A stretch of DNA of 64,000 nt from Palsa-513 sp036510225 (GCA_036510225.1 DATCEH010000034.1:1-64000), one strand, 5' to 3'. Shown: positions 24,934 to 34,498, counted from the first letter of the stretch. Numbers and translations: made by a program. Notes: generated from the sequence alone by a model not told the origin.

Positions 24934-26091
24934 GTGCTCGGCTCTGACCCGCAGGTCACCGCCGCTCGCGTCGAGGAGCTGCGGGCGTACATGGAAGCGA
25001 ACGTTCTCAGTCCGAGCGACGACTTCATCTGCGATCACTGTCCCGAGTGCAGGGCGTCGATCAAGGACGGCGATCGATTCTTCGAAGGGCAGCTCTCGCA
25101 CGTTGGCCGGCATTACGACATGACCGTCGACGGTGAGCCGCGGCGCGTCGTCGTCGTGGGCCAGGAGTACGGGCTCGACAAGCCACGTGTCTCGCTCGAC
25201 GAGCGGTACGAGGCGATCCACGACGGCAGCGGACTTGGCCGACGCTACTACAGCGACGGCGAGCATCGCGGCCGCAACCCGCACATGCGCGGCACGACCT
25301 CGGCGCTCCGCCTCGCCTTCGGGCGGGAGCCCGGAGCCGACCACGAGGGGGAGTTTCTCGACACGCCCGCCGACGGGCCGTTCCACATCTTCGACGCGTT
25401 CGCCCTCGTCAACGTCCTCCTGTGCTCGGCCGGGCCGGTCGGATCGAGCGTTGGCCGCTCGACGCGGACGATGCGACAGAACTGCGCCGAACATTTCGCG
25501 CGCACGCTGCAGATCCTCGAGCCCACGCTGCTGATCCTCCAAGGCAAGGGCGTCTACGAGTGGCTGAAGCCGATCATCGAGCAGGAAGAAACCGTCATCA
25601 CCGACCATCTGGCTTACGCCACCGTAGCCGGCCTCCCGGTACTTATGTGCATGTTCTCCCATCCGTCCGCACGGGGTCCGCTCCGCTGGGGCGACTCGCT
25701 CGATGCGCCCTACTTGCGCGATACCGTTCGGCCGACGCTTCAAAACGCGATCAAACGCCGGCCGCTGGAGACGAGCTCGCCGATCGCGCCAAGCGACTCA
25801 TGGCCGCGCGACTCCGACGCGTTCGTCGTGAGGTGCACCGATGGCCGTACGCTCGACCTGGGATCCAAGGCCGACCACTGGCGCGTCTTCGAGCAGATCA
25901 TGGACGCAACGGGCGGGAGTAGCAACGGCGGAGCCTGGTCCTACGTCTTCGGCCTCGAGGCCGACAAGGCGTATGACCCCGGCGACGTGGAGCGCCTGCG
26001 GGGTGAGGCCACCGACATCCTGCGGCGCCTCGACCTAGCACTCGCCGGCGACGCACGAAAGATGCTCCACCGGCTCGAGCGCTTCGAATAG
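24934..26091 (+). CDS. uracil-DNA-glycosylase-fold-like protein
   Basis: A 385-residue protein with several landmarks of the UDG superfamily: VVVVGQEYG (residues 72-80, like the GQDPY-type loop), FALVNVLLC (157-164, like the strand ending in Asn), LEPTLLILQG (195-204) and the HPSARGPLRWGD loop (243-254, like HPS/HPSP). A Cys cluster (Cys33, Cys36, Cys39 in CDHCPEC) precedes it and may bind metal or an Fe-S cluster. GTG 24934 has GAGGAG upstream. Base-excision activity, or a role on modified phage DNA, is inferred from fold motifs alone. It sits among defence genes. Confidence 0.6.
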   Translation: MLGSDPQVTAARVEELRAYMEANVLSPSDDFICDHCPECRASIKDGDRFFEGQLSHVGRHYDMTVDGEPRRVVVVGQEYGLDKPRVSLDERYEAIHDGSGLGRRYYSDGEHRGRNPHMRGTTSALRLAFGREPGADHEGEFLDTPADGPFHIFDAFALVNVLLCSAGPVGSSVGRSTRTMRQNCAEHFARTLQILEPTLLILQGKGVYEWLKPIIEQEETVITDHLAYATVAGLPVLMCMFSHPSARGPLRWGDSLDAPYLRDTVRPTLQNAIKRRPLETSSPIAPSDSWPRDSDAFVVRCTDGRTLDLGSKADHWRVFEQIMDATGGSSNGGAWSYVFGLEADKAYDPGDVERLRGEATDILRRLDLALAGDARKMLHRLERFE

Positions 26092-26809
26092 GCGCGCCGT
26101 TGAGGAATGTCGCACGAGCCGCCAAGTCGCGGGGTCGACCTTCCAGCGCCCGCGCCCGTCGCAGCCGTCGCACGTGGGCCCCCGGCGGGCGTTCGCCCGC
26201 CGCTGAGCGCCAGGGTAGGCTGCGCTGAGCACGGCTCCCGCCCAACCGACGAGAGGACGGCGATGGCGAACTGGCAGGTCGTAGAGAGCGGCTCGACGGG
26301 CGAGACCGTCCGCCACCTGGAAGAGCGCCGCCACCGAGCTGGTGCTGCGCGCGAACGACGGCACCGGCACGCCGTTCACCTACACGACGAGCGCGACGTT
26401 CTGAGCGCCGACCGGCTCGTCGACCTTGGCCGGCGCGTGCCCGCCGGACCGCCCGGGCGCCCCCACCTGGGGATAGGCCCTCCCGGTAGTGGACCCGAAA
26501 CGCACGACAAGCTCTGATCGGCGGTGACAGACCGTCGACGAGACGATCGGTGGGCAGTCTGATGCCCTGGAAGACCGTTGTCGCAGGCAATGCGTCCGCG
26601 AAACGCGGCCCCACACGCCGCGGCGGCCAGCAGCCGGGGGCGACCGGGCGCCTGAGCGAGCCGGACTCGGGACGTGGTACGGCCGCTTACGGGGAATACG
26701 CGACTCGACCCGACGCGCGACGCCCTTGGTGGCGCCCTACAGGTGGGCGGCGCTTTGGTCGATGATCACTTGATGCCAGCTCCCCCGGCGGGTCGCGCGA
26801 CTCCGTGCC
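26092..26809. other. gene-poor stretch
   Basis: No convincing gene. A hairpin CGGCGGGCG-TT-CGCCCGCCG lies at 26183-26202, 92 bases after the UDG-like stop, and may end that transcript. From 26263 a frame starts MANWQVVESGSTGETVRHLE, and a second frame continues TELVLRANDGTGTPFTYTTS, so a ~50-residue gene with a frameshift may remain. The rest shows no pattern. Confidence 0.5.
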
Positions 26810-29800
26810 ATGCTTCTCGTTGCTGAGGGCGCGCTGGTCTTCGCGGCCACCGACTTGACCAATCATCTCGCTTGTCCGCACCTGACTGAGCAGCGGCTGG
26901 CGGTCGCGCGCGGGGAACGTGGGAGGCCGAGGCCGGCTGTGGATCCCCACGCCGATCTGATTCGCAAGCGCGGTGACGCGCACGAGCGCGAGCAGCTCGA
27001 ACGTTTGAGCCTGGAATGCGGTGGCCATGTTGACCTGTCGAGCGGCAGCGCCTCGTACACGCGCGCTGATCTCGAGGTCGCGGCCGCGAGAACGGTGGGC
27101 GCGATGCACGCCGGCGCACCATTGATCTATCAAGCGCAGTTCTTTGACGGCTCTTGGCAGGGCCGAGCGGATTTCCTGCGGCGCGTCCGGGTCCCCTCAG
27201 ACCTTGGAGGCTATGCGTACGAGGTACTCGACACGAAGCTCGCGCGTCAGGTGAAGCCGAGCGTCGTGCACCAACTCGGCCTCTACAACCGGCTGCTGGC
27301 GCTGGTTCAGGGCTTCGAGCCGCCGCTCGCGCACGTTGTGCTGGGTGACACGTCGACGGTCACGATCGATCTGCGTCGCTACGCGGCGCTGCACCGTCAC
27401 GTGGTGCGCCGGCTCGAGCTGGTCGCCGCGGCGCCGGCCGCCTCGACCTATCCAGAGCCCGTGGCGCATTGCGCGCTCTGTGCTCTTGCGAGCGAGTGTC
27501 GTGCCCGCCTAGTCGCTGATGATCACTTGAGCCTCGTCGCGGGTGCTCGACGCGATCAACGCGAAGACCTCGTGCAGATCGGGCTGCCAACGGTGGCAGC
27601 GCTCGCGCAGGCGCCGGCTTCGATCGATGTGCGCCCGCTCAATGCTGAGCGCTTCGCGTTTCTGCATCGCCAGGCGGCGCTGCAGGTCGCGTCTCGCGTG
27701 ACGGGGCTGCCCGTGCACCGCCACTTGGAGCCGTCGCGGGCGGCCGGGTACGCGCGTCTGCCGCCGGCTAGCGCTGGCGATGTCTTCTTTGATCTTGAGG
27801 GCGACCCGTACGTCGGCGACGGCGGCATCGAGTACCTGTGGGGGTGGTGGACGGCCGAGTCGGGCTACGAGTGCGCATGGGCCCACGACCCGATCGCTGA
27901 GAAGGCGGCGTTCGAGCGTCTGGTCGACCGCGTGGGCGACCTACGCGCCCGTCATCCCGGCATGCACGTCTTTCATTACGCACCGCACGAGCTCTCGAAG
28001 CTGCGCGCGCTTTCGGTGCAGTGCGCGACCCGCGAGGAAGAGGTCGACGACCTCCTCCGCGCGGAGATCTTGGTTGATCTGTACGCCGTCGTGCGGCAGG
28101 GACTGCAGGTGGGGGAGGAGAGCTACTCGCTCAAAAAGCTTGAGCGTCATCATGGCTTCGCGCGCTTGGAGAGACGGGTGCGGGAAGGCGGCGGCTCGAT
28201 CGTCGCCTACGAAACGTGGCTCGAGAGCGGCGACCCGGAAATCCTCGAGGCGATTCGCGCCTACAACGAGGACGACTGCCGCTCGACGCTGTCCCTGCGC
28301 GACTGGCTCCTCAACCTGATGCGCCCGGAGGCCGAGGCCGAGTTTGGCGTGCAGTTCGATGACTACCGTGTGGCTGAACCGCAGGAGGTCCACACAGCAC
28401 CCGCATGGCTGCCCGAGGTCATGGGCCTCGTCGAGCGTCTGATGAGCGGCCTGCCTGCGCTCCCCGGCGCGGACACCCCCGGTGAGGCTGAGCGGCGACT
28501 CCTCGCGCAGCTGCTGCTCTACCACCGCCGTGAGGGCAAGCCGGCATGGTGGCGCTACTTCGACTTGCGCGGCAAACCGCTCGCCGACCTGATCGACGAT
28601 CGCGACGCCGTCGCCGGGCTCATCCGCGACGAAACGCGGCCGCCGACGCCCTACAAACGTTCCCTCGACTACTCGTTCACATTTCCCGTGCAAGAGTTCC
28701 GTCTCGACCTCGGCGCCGCCGACGACCCGATCGGCGGCGGGAAATTCAAGGTCGTTCGCGTCGGCGACGAACACGTCGTTCTACGCTGCGGCAACACGCA
28801 GCCAGCCCCGGCCCCGGCCGCGCTCGTGGGCGCCTCCCCCTTCAACGTGGGAGTGCTTCGCGAAGCACTCATGGATCTCGCCGCGTCCCTCCTCGACGCC
28901 GACGGCCGCTATCCGGCCGCACGAACGATCCTCCGACGTGAGCCGCCGCGACTCCCGTCGGGCCGCCTGGGCGAGGACATAGGCGCGCTGGTGTCCGCCA
29001 CCCTGGGGCTTGAGCGGTCCGTGCTGCCTATTCAGGGGCCACCGGGTACCGGCAAGACGTTCCGCGGCGCCCGAATGATCGTCGCCGCCCTCGCCGCCGG
29101 GCGGCGCGTCGGCGTCACCGCGCCGAGTCATGCCGCGATCCAGAACCTCCTGCGCGACGTCGAGCAAAGCGCCCGTGACCAGGACCATGCGTTCAGCGGC
29201 ATCTACAAGGGTGCCGGATACAACAGCGTCCACGGCCTGATCAACGAAACCGACAGCAACGCCGACGTAACCGGCGCTCACCAGCTCGTCGCCGGCACCG
29301 CGTGGCTCTTCGCGCGCCCCGAGCACCGCGAATCCTTCGATCTCATCTTCGTCGACGAGGCAGGCCAGTACGCGCTGGCCAACGCCGCCGCCGTCAGCCT
29401 GGCCGCCACCAGCGTCGTCCTGCTCGGAGACCCTCAGCAGCTACCTCAAGTCAACCAAGCCGAACATCCCGACAGGTCAGGCGCCTCGGTCCTCGAGCAC
29501 CTCCTCGCCGGCGAGCGCACGATCGCCCCCGACCAAGGCGTCCTGCTCACCGAGACCTGGCGCATGCACCCCGCGGTCTGCGCGTTCGTCTCAGAACGCA
29601 GCTACGACGCCCGGCTCCAATCGCGCCCCGCATGCAGCAATCGCCGGGTCGATGCGCCCTTCGGCGCGCTCAACGGCGCCGGGCTCCGTACGCTCGCCGT
29701 CGACCACGAAGGCCGCAGCCAAGCCAGCCCCGAGGAAGCCGACGTGATCGCCGCCGCCTGCCACGACCTGCTCGCCGGGGCGACCGTCACCGACGACACG

Positions 29801-30169
29801 AACACGACGCGGCCCCTCATTCCCGAGGACATCCTCGTCGTCGCGCCCTACAACCTGGCCGTACGATGCATCCGCGAGCGGGCGCCCACCGGAGTGCGCG
29901 TCGGAACCGTCGACCGCTTCCAAGGCCAACAAGCACCCGTGGTCTTCTACGCGATGACGTGTTCTGCCGGTGAGAACGCCCCGCGCGGCATCAACTTCCT
30001 CTTCGACGCGCACCGGCTGAACGTCGCTGTCTCCCGCGCCCAATGCCTCGCCGTCCTTGTGCACTGCCCGCGGCTGCTGGACTCCGACTGCCAAAGCATC
30101 GAGGCGATCGAGCTCGTTGACGGCGTCTGCCGGTTCGTCGAGCTCGCGCAGCCCATTACCGCGGGCTGA
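26810..30169 (+). CDS. TM0106-family RecB-like nuclease fused to superfamily 1 helicase
   Basis: A 1119-residue multidomain protein. Residues 1-240 form a RecB/Cas4-like nuclease (VFAATDLTNHLACPHLTEQR, YEVLDTKLARQVKPSVVHQL and a Cys cluster HCALCALASECRA). Residues ~325-505 are an RNase H-like DEDD exonuclease segment (VFFDLEGDPYVGDGGIEYLW, YNEDDCRSTLSLRDW). The helicase follows: Walker A IQGPPGTGKTF, Walker B LIFVDEAGQYALA, GDPQQLPQVNQAEHP and the C-terminal VGTVDRFQGQQAPVVFYA. Such proteins are predicted DNA-processing nuclease-helicases, often near defence genes. It appears intact. It ends at a hairpin shared with the convergent SIR2 gene. Confidence 0.88.
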   Translation: MLLVAEGALVFAATDLTNHLACPHLTEQRLAVARGERGRPRPAVDPHADLIRKRGDAHEREQLERLSLECGGHVDLSSGSASYTRADLEVAAARTVGAMHAGAPLIYQAQFFDGSWQGRADFLRRVRVPSDLGGYAYEVLDTKLARQVKPSVVHQLGLYNRLLALVQGFEPPLAHVVLGDTSTVTIDLRRYAALHRHVVRRLELVAAAPAASTYPEPVAHCALCALASECRARLVADDHLSLVAGARRDQREDLVQIGLPTVAALAQAPASIDVRPLNAERFAFLHRQAALQVASRVTGLPVHRHLEPSRAAGYARLPPASAGDVFFDLEGDPYVGDGGIEYLWGWWTAESGYECAWAHDPIAEKAAFERLVDRVGDLRARHPGMHVFHYAPHELSKLRALSVQCATREEEVDDLLRAEILVDLYAVVRQGLQVGEESYSLKKLERHHGFARLERRVREGGGSIVAYETWLESGDPEILEAIRAYNEDDCRSTLSLRDWLLNLMRPEAEAEFGVQFDDYRVAEPQEVHTAPAWLPEVMGLVERLMSGLPALPGADTPGEAERRLLAQLLLYHRREGKPAWWRYFDLRGKPLADLIDDRDAVAGLIRDETRPPTPYKRSLDYSFTFPVQEFRLDLGAADDPIGGGKFKVVRVGDEHVVLRCGNTQPAPAPAALVGASPFNVGVLREALMDLAASLLDADGRYPAARTILRREPPRLPSGRLGEDIGALVSATLGLERSVLPIQGPPGTGKTFRGARMIVAALAAGRRVGVTAPSHAAIQNLLRDVEQSARDQDHAFSGIYKGAGYNSVHGLINETDSNADVTGAHQLVAGTAWLFARPEHRESFDLIFVDEAGQYALANAAAVSLAATSVVLLGDPQQLPQVNQAEHPDRSGASVLEHLLAGERTIAPDQGVLLTETWRMHPAVCAFVSERSYDARLQSRPACSNRRVDAPFGALNGAGLRTLAVDHEGRSQASPEEADVIAAACHDLLAGATVTDDTNTTRPLIPEDILVVAPYNLAVRCIRERAPTGVRVGTVDRFQGQQAPVVFYAMTCSAGENAPRGINFLFDAHRLNVAVSRAQCLAVLVHCPRLLDSDCQSIEAIELVDGVCRFVELAQPITAG

Positions 30170-30192
30170 GAGCCAGTCCGCGCTCAGCCCGC
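30161..30192. terminator. stem-loop between convergent genes
   Basis: A ten-base perfect stem, GCGGGCTGAG (30161-30170) with CTCAGCCCGC (30183-30192), and a 12-base loop. It overlaps the stop of the nuclease-helicase gene and lies before the end of the convergent SIR2 gene. No T-tract is present. Confidence 0.5.
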
Positions 30193-30219
30193 CCACGCCA
30201 ATTCACCGTTTGCCGCTGA

Positions 30220-31857
30220 CTACCCCGGGTCGGGCTCGAAGGGCAGCTCTGGCTGGCGGCCCGCGTGCCCAAAGCGGAGGAGCATTTCTTCGACGGCGTT
30301 CGCGAGAGGAGCCGTGAGCTCATCCGATTCGAGGATGCCCTCAATTTCGAGGAGCTTGTTCCGCAACCGCTTGTCGGCTCCGTGGTCGGAGAGATGATGC
30401 CAACCGGCGCCGAGCAGATATGCCTCGGGCCGGGCGGAAAGGTGGCCTACGTAGTCGAGCAGAATTTCTTGCTGCCGCGCGGCCGCGGGGAGCTCTGCTC
30501 CAGGCTCTCTGAGTTGCACCAGCTCTAGGTCGCGCTCCCACATCTCGTGGAATAGCCCGGCGCGCCGGGTAATGAATGCGGTGCCCAAACGGCCGGATTG
30601 TGCCGCGCTGCCGGAGGTGAGCGTGAGCGCCCGGGTTTCAGCGGTGCCCCTGATCTGGCGAACTTCGTGTGCCACCCGATGGAATGTCTCGTCGGTGAGG
30701 CCGTACCCGACGATCAGCAAATGGCGCGTCAGGAGCATTGCCTGCACCACGGCTGCTACCGCGGAGGACCCGTGCTCGAAGTCGAGGTATTGATCGCGGG
30801 AGAGAACGAGTCGTCCCCCGGGGTCCCCTACATCTCCGTGGAGCTTGAGAAGCCATCGCCGCGCCCCGGTTGCCTCGTCACGGGGAACGACGGCGACAGG
30901 CTCATCGGTTGCTGCTTCCCACGCCGTCTCAAAGAGCGTGTCGTAATTGGTGGTAGCAGCTTCGGAGATCGGCAGCGAAGCGACAAGGGCGTGGCCAAGC
31001 GACGGACGAGCGTCGCCGGCGAAGCAGCCGCGGAGCGCCTCATTGAGCGTCGTGCTCTTGCCTCTGAAACGGCCTTCGAGCACGACCCCAGCATCGCGCG
31101 CATCCAGCCTTGAGAGCTCCACGCGCTGAGTCTCATCGAGACCGGCCGCGGAGCCCAACTCATCGAGCAGCTCGGGCCATGTCGGGAGTCCGGCTGACGC
31201 GCTCAGGCCGGCGCCGATAAACGCCACCAACTTGCCCGCCCGCGCTCGAGCGGCCAGCTCCTCAGCTACCCGGGCGTGCGACTCGCCTAGATCACCCGCC
31301 CAGCGCTCTCGGCCGCGCTTTGCGGCCCTGATGCGCTGCGCAGCGCTGTAGCTCTGCTCGCCTTTGACGACGAGCACAAAATCCATTCCGGTCTTGCTAG
31401 CCGCGTCCTCGGCAGCGTCGATGAGGGCCGACATGACACCCGCTCGATACGCGCCGGCGCCGCCCCCGCCGGTGCCGAGCATCGGCAGCGCGACGAGCAG
31501 ACGCTCGCGGGCGTGCAACGGCGATCCAGCCGTAGCCACCAGTTGCGCAACGTCGCCGATCGGCTCGGCGAACCAGGAGGGCTCCTCGAAGCCCGTCTCA
31601 CCGGTGTGCACGACGACGAGCCCGGAGCCATCCGCGTCGGGCTCCAGAACCACAACGGCACGTCGGCTTGCGTCGGGAGCGCCGCTTGGCCAATCCGAAG
31701 CCTGGATTGCACCCGCCAAGCGCGGATCGGACAGCCAATGGCTCTGGATGTCGCCCGGGCGGCCATCTCGTCCGGTGCCGGCGGGAACAACACGCCAGTC
31801 GCAAGTGATCCGCGCGACATCACCCCGCACGACGAAGACGTGACCCTGAAACCTCAC
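30220..31857 (-). CDS. Macro-like domain fused to SIR2 NADase-type domain
   Basis: A 545-residue protein. Residues ~1-180 resemble a Macro/ADP-ribose-binding fold (VFVVRGDVARITCDWRVVPA at the start, LLVALPMLGTGGGGAG as the phosphate loop). Residues ~205-420 are a SIR2_2 domain: KLVAFIGAGLSASAGLPTW, TTNYDTLFE, LLKLHGDVG and LLIVGYGLTDETF carry the NAD-binding and catalytic-His landmarks. The C-terminal ~110 residues are helical and unassigned. SIR2 proteins of this type act as NAD-depleting effectors in several anti-phage systems; a Macro domain could sense an NAD-derived signal. The GTG start is supported by TAACGT eight bases upstream. Confidence 0.8.
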   Translation of the reverse strand: MRFQGHVFVVRGDVARITCDWRVVPAGTGRDGRPGDIQSHWLSDPRLAGAIQASDWPSGAPDASRRAVVVLEPDADGSGLVVVHTGETGFEEPSWFAEPIGDVAQLVATAGSPLHARERLLVALPMLGTGGGGAGAYRAGVMSALIDAAEDAASKTGMDFVLVVKGEQSYSAAQRIRAAKRGRERWAGDLGESHARVAEELAARARAGKLVAFIGAGLSASAGLPTWPELLDELGSAAGLDETQRVELSRLDARDAGVVLEGRFRGKSTTLNEALRGCFAGDARPSLGHALVASLPISEAATTNYDTLFETAWEAATDEPVAVVPRDEATGARRWLLKLHGDVGDPGGRLVLSRDQYLDFEHGSSAVAAVVQAMLLTRHLLIVGYGLTDETFHRVAHEVRQIRGTAETRALTLTSGSAAQSGRLGTAFITRRAGLFHEMWERDLELVQLREPGAELPAAARQQEILLDYVGHLSARPEAYLLGAGWHHLSDHGADKRLRNKLLEIEGILESDELTAPLANAVEEMLLRFGHAGRQPELPFEPDPG

Positions 31858-31871
31858 TCCCCGGAACGTTA
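31858..31871 (-). promoter_or_regulatory. putative leaderless promoter (-10 TAACGT)
   Basis: On the minus strand TAACGT (31866-31871) stands eight bases before the GTG of the Macro-SIR2 gene. Confidence 0.45.
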
Positions 31872-32223
31872 GCTAGTCGACCATGGCCGATGCCCGGAGG
31901 GGGCTCACCAGCTTCACGACTCTTTCAAATCGCTGCGTCAAGCAGGCCCGTCTCTCGCCCCTCTTCGATTGGCATCGTGTCGTCCGGCACGCGCATGGCG
32001 CGCTTTCGGAGTCAGACTTGGCCGGTCGAACCCAAAGGGGGCGCTCAACACCGCTGGCGCGCTAAGCCGCTGGCGCAGGGGTGCGCTGGCCCCGCTGATC
32101 TACGAAGCTGATCCCCAACCCCTCACGTAGTTGGCCGCTCCGATCAGGCCGCCGCACTCAAGAACCTCGAGGGCAAGGTTCTCGTCGGCCGTTACGTAGA
32201 CCACGTCGCCCAGCCGGCTGGGG
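31872..32223. other. gene-poor stretch
   Basis: No complete gene. On the minus strand near 32110-32215 a short frame reads VVYVTADENLALEVLECGGL and ends GAANYVRGWGSAS. This looks like a fragment of a real protein, but I cannot place it. The rest shows no structure. Confidence 0.4.
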
Positions 32224-33027
32224 CTACTCGCCCGCTGCGAGTGCCGCGAGTGGTTCGGTAAAGCCTGGAGCAACGATCAACTGCACGCCGGCCGCTTCGC
32301 AGACGCCCGCCCATTCCACCGGGGGCTCCGTCGGGACAGCAAGCGCCGGCGATACCTGCCGGTCAGCCGACAGAGCGTGAGCGTAGTGCAGGACCTGCCC
32401 GAGTCCGAGGCGAAGCTGGTGGACGGCGTGGTTGTCGCTGAGGCTCTTAACCTCGATGACGACGAGCGACTTGTCGTCGTCCTTGACGAAAGCGAGGTCG
32501 TACCGCGGGCCGTCGCCGGTGGGGAGCAGCGGCACGTGTCCGAGCTTCCTGATTGCGATGGCCAGACGAAGGACGAGTGCCTCGTGCTGCCTCGTCTGCC
32601 GGTCGCGTTCGTCGGGGTCGTACTCAAAGACGACGGTCGGCATGGCGGTTTGCCGGTCCGGCAGCGTGCGATCTTCGGGAAAGGGGATACCCACCTGCTT
32701 CAGCAGCGGACCGGAGAGGAGGAGGCCTTGCTTCTGGGCGGAGAGGCGGCCGAGGTCCGTCAAGGAATAGGCGTCGCGGCCGGCAGTCTGGATGAGCCCT
32801 TCGGTATCCCGCATCGGCCACATCCGGAGGTAGGCCTGCGCATACAGCTTGGAAGCGAACCTCGTGGGGTTCTTCCATGGCACCGCCCGCTGCTCCGGGG
32901 TCCAAGGACCAAGCGCGACCGCGCCGTTGACGACATTCTTCCTACCCTGTGGACCCGGATGGGCGAGCAGCCACGCGAGGATGAATGACTCATGGTCACG
33001 CTGGGTGGGCATCGCGACCTCGGCCAT
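32224..33027 (-). CDS. PD-(D/E)XK restriction-endonuclease-like protein
   Basis: A 267-residue protein whose C-terminal half has the nuclease pattern DGPRYDLAFVKDD, then SLVVIEVKSLSDNHAVHQLR: Asp and a following Glu-x-Lys. GLGQVLHYAHAL is typical of the helix that follows. The N-terminal half is helical (SFILAWLLAHPGPQGRKNVV, LTDLGRLSAQKQGLLLSG). ATG 33027 has AGGAA five bases upstream; ATG 33012 is a second choice. The frame stays open upstream to 33543, but the content there is not protein-like. The stretch 33028-33340 holds no other gene. It is possibly a defence nuclease. Confidence 0.7.
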   Translation of the reverse strand: MAEVAMPTQRDHESFILAWLLAHPGPQGRKNVVNGAVALGPWTPEQRAVPWKNPTRFASKLYAQAYLRMWPMRDTEGLIQTAGRDAYSLTDLGRLSAQKQGLLLSGPLLKQVGIPFPEDRTLPDRQTAMPTVVFEYDPDERDRQTRQHEALVLRLAIAIRKLGHVPLLPTGDGPRYDLAFVKDDDKSLVVIEVKSLSDNHAVHQLRLGLGQVLHYAHALSADRQVSPALAVPTEPPVEWAGVCEAAGVQLIVAPGFTEPLAALAAGE

Positions 33028-33340
33028 TGGGTTCCTATCGGCGAAATCCACGATGGAGCTTGAGTCACCGCGCGCCGCCACCGTGGACGAGACGTGTTCG
33101 AGGCTCGGGTACCCCGATTCGCGTGCCGATTGTTTCCCGGGCTCGTGGGGTGGGGCGGCGCGGCGATTGGGGTCCAACGCGGTCGCGCCGGGGCGGTGGC
33201 CAACATGGCCCCGGGGAAACCCGTTTCCCCCGCTACATATGCCGTCGGGCGGCTGGCAACCTTGGCCGCACGGACACCACGACAACCCGCGGCGACTCGA
33301 CTCGACGAGGTGCCGGACTCGGGCTGGATGGGTCGGCCGC

Positions 33341-34181
33341 CTACGGAAACAGAGGGCGGAAGCGGAGCTCAAGGATGTGTACCTCGATCCAGGTGAGGAG
33401 GGCGTCGAGGGTAACCCCGACGGCAGTGTGCCGAATCTTGGCAGCCTCCGGCTCGTCAACGACCACTTGCAGGGAGGGGTGCGGGTTGAAGCCCGCAGGT
33501 GGTTCCGCCCCGTGGAAGTCGAACCACGCGACTGGCGAGCCATCTACGAGCGGAGCCGTGTTGATCTTCCAGATGGGGGTCGCGAGGCCGGCGGGAAGGC
33601 CCCAGAACATCGAGTCGATGTCGAGGCGCACAGGACGACCAGCAGCAGCCGGTGCTTGTCAATGTTGTTGAGCTTGTTCAGGGTCCAGAGCAGAGTCAGG
33701 TGCGCGTCGAGTCGAGAGAGCTGCGCGTCGCCGGCTCCCCTGTAAGGCTGACACTGTTCGAGAAGGTCGAGAATCTTGGCGTCGGTGATCTTCGGCGTGA
33801 GATTGATCGGCGGCAGGGCGTTCCCGTTCTTCTTGTTGAGGGGCGAGTCGCGGATCGGGAATTGTGTTTGCTCCCCCGGGAGTGCCGCCGTCGAGGAGGA
33901 CGATCTGCCAAGCGAGGTGGTCGAGCGCCGACCGGAGTTGGTAGACGATTTCGCCGATTTGCAGCGCCCACTCGGGGCGCATGGTGGGGACGCCGTACAC
34001 CCGGTCGACGTGCTGCTTTTGTCTTTGGGTCCAGCTCCGTTGTGAAGCTATAACCATCGGGGTCAAGGACGACTGCGATTCTCGGTTTGAGCTCGGCTAT
34101 GTGGCCCTTGGCTCGCCCCAGCTTGAGATCGACGCCAGTGAGACTGGCGACCGCCGTCGTGCCAGGTCTCAGGCGACCCAA
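33341..34181 (-). pseudogene. conserved hypothetical gene broken by three frameshifts
   Basis: Coding-like segments follow each other in different frames on the minus strand: GRAKGHIAELKPRIAVVLDP (from 34181), then GEIVYQLRSALDHLAWQIVL (frame ending 33659), then LTPKITDAKILDLLEQCQPY with LWTLNKLNNIDKHRLLLVVL in the third frame, then FWGLPAGLATPIWKINTAPL to the stop at 33341. Joined, they form a protein of about 275 residues of a widespread hypothetical family with an LRSALDHLAWQ motif. The three frame changes fall near 34040, 33860 and 33640. Function unknown. Confidence 0.75.
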
Positions 34182-34498
34182 CGCGCGTCGGCGAGCTCGT
34201 CGCGATAGGTCCCGGTCGCGAGGAATGTACGGAGCCGCCGACGGCCGGTGAGGGGGCGGATCTTGGCGGCCGCCTCACCGGGTGTTTTTGCCTCGGTTGC
34301 GTAGACCTCTCGATACCCGGCCTCGTCTGGGGCGATTTCGGGGTCGGTCGCGAATACGAGGTACCCGCGGCGGGCGGCGCGGCGCTCGTTTGCTTGCTCG
34401 AGGCGCGCGTGCTCGGCTTCGAGCTCTTGAGCCCAGGCAGCCAGGTCGATCTGGGTGCCTTGGTCGGAAGTCGTCGAGCGCGCCATGTCCACGTGCAT
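34169..34498 (-). CDS. small hypothetical protein
   Basis: A 109-residue soluble protein with an N-terminal coiled-coil-like helix (AAWAQELEAEHARLEQANER) and a C-terminal segment rich in basic residues (AAAKIRPLTGRRRLRTFLAT). It has no known motif. TATCGT (34503-34508, minus) lies four bases before ATG 34498, so GTG 34492 or ATG 34486 may be the real start of a leaderless message. It overlaps the upstream edge of the broken gene by 13 bases and follows the restriction subunit. Confidence 0.6.
   Translation of the reverse strand: MHVDMARSTTSDQGTQIDLAAWAQELEAEHARLEQANERRAARRGYLVFATDPEIAPDEAGYREVYATEAKTPGEAAAKIRPLTGRRRLRTFLATGTYRDELADARWVA

Noticed and set aside
26035..26379. Minus-strand frame with CDGCDGRGRWKVDPATW, zinc-finger-like
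   Set aside because: The segment is intriguing, but the rest of the frame is low-complexity and overlaps the UDG-like gene. No start signal supports it.
33028..33543. Upstream extension of the PD-(D/E)XK gene
   Set aside because: The frame is open, but the translation is Ser/Pro/Arg-rich without protein-like character and overlaps the end of another broken gene. The AGGAA site supports ATG 33027.
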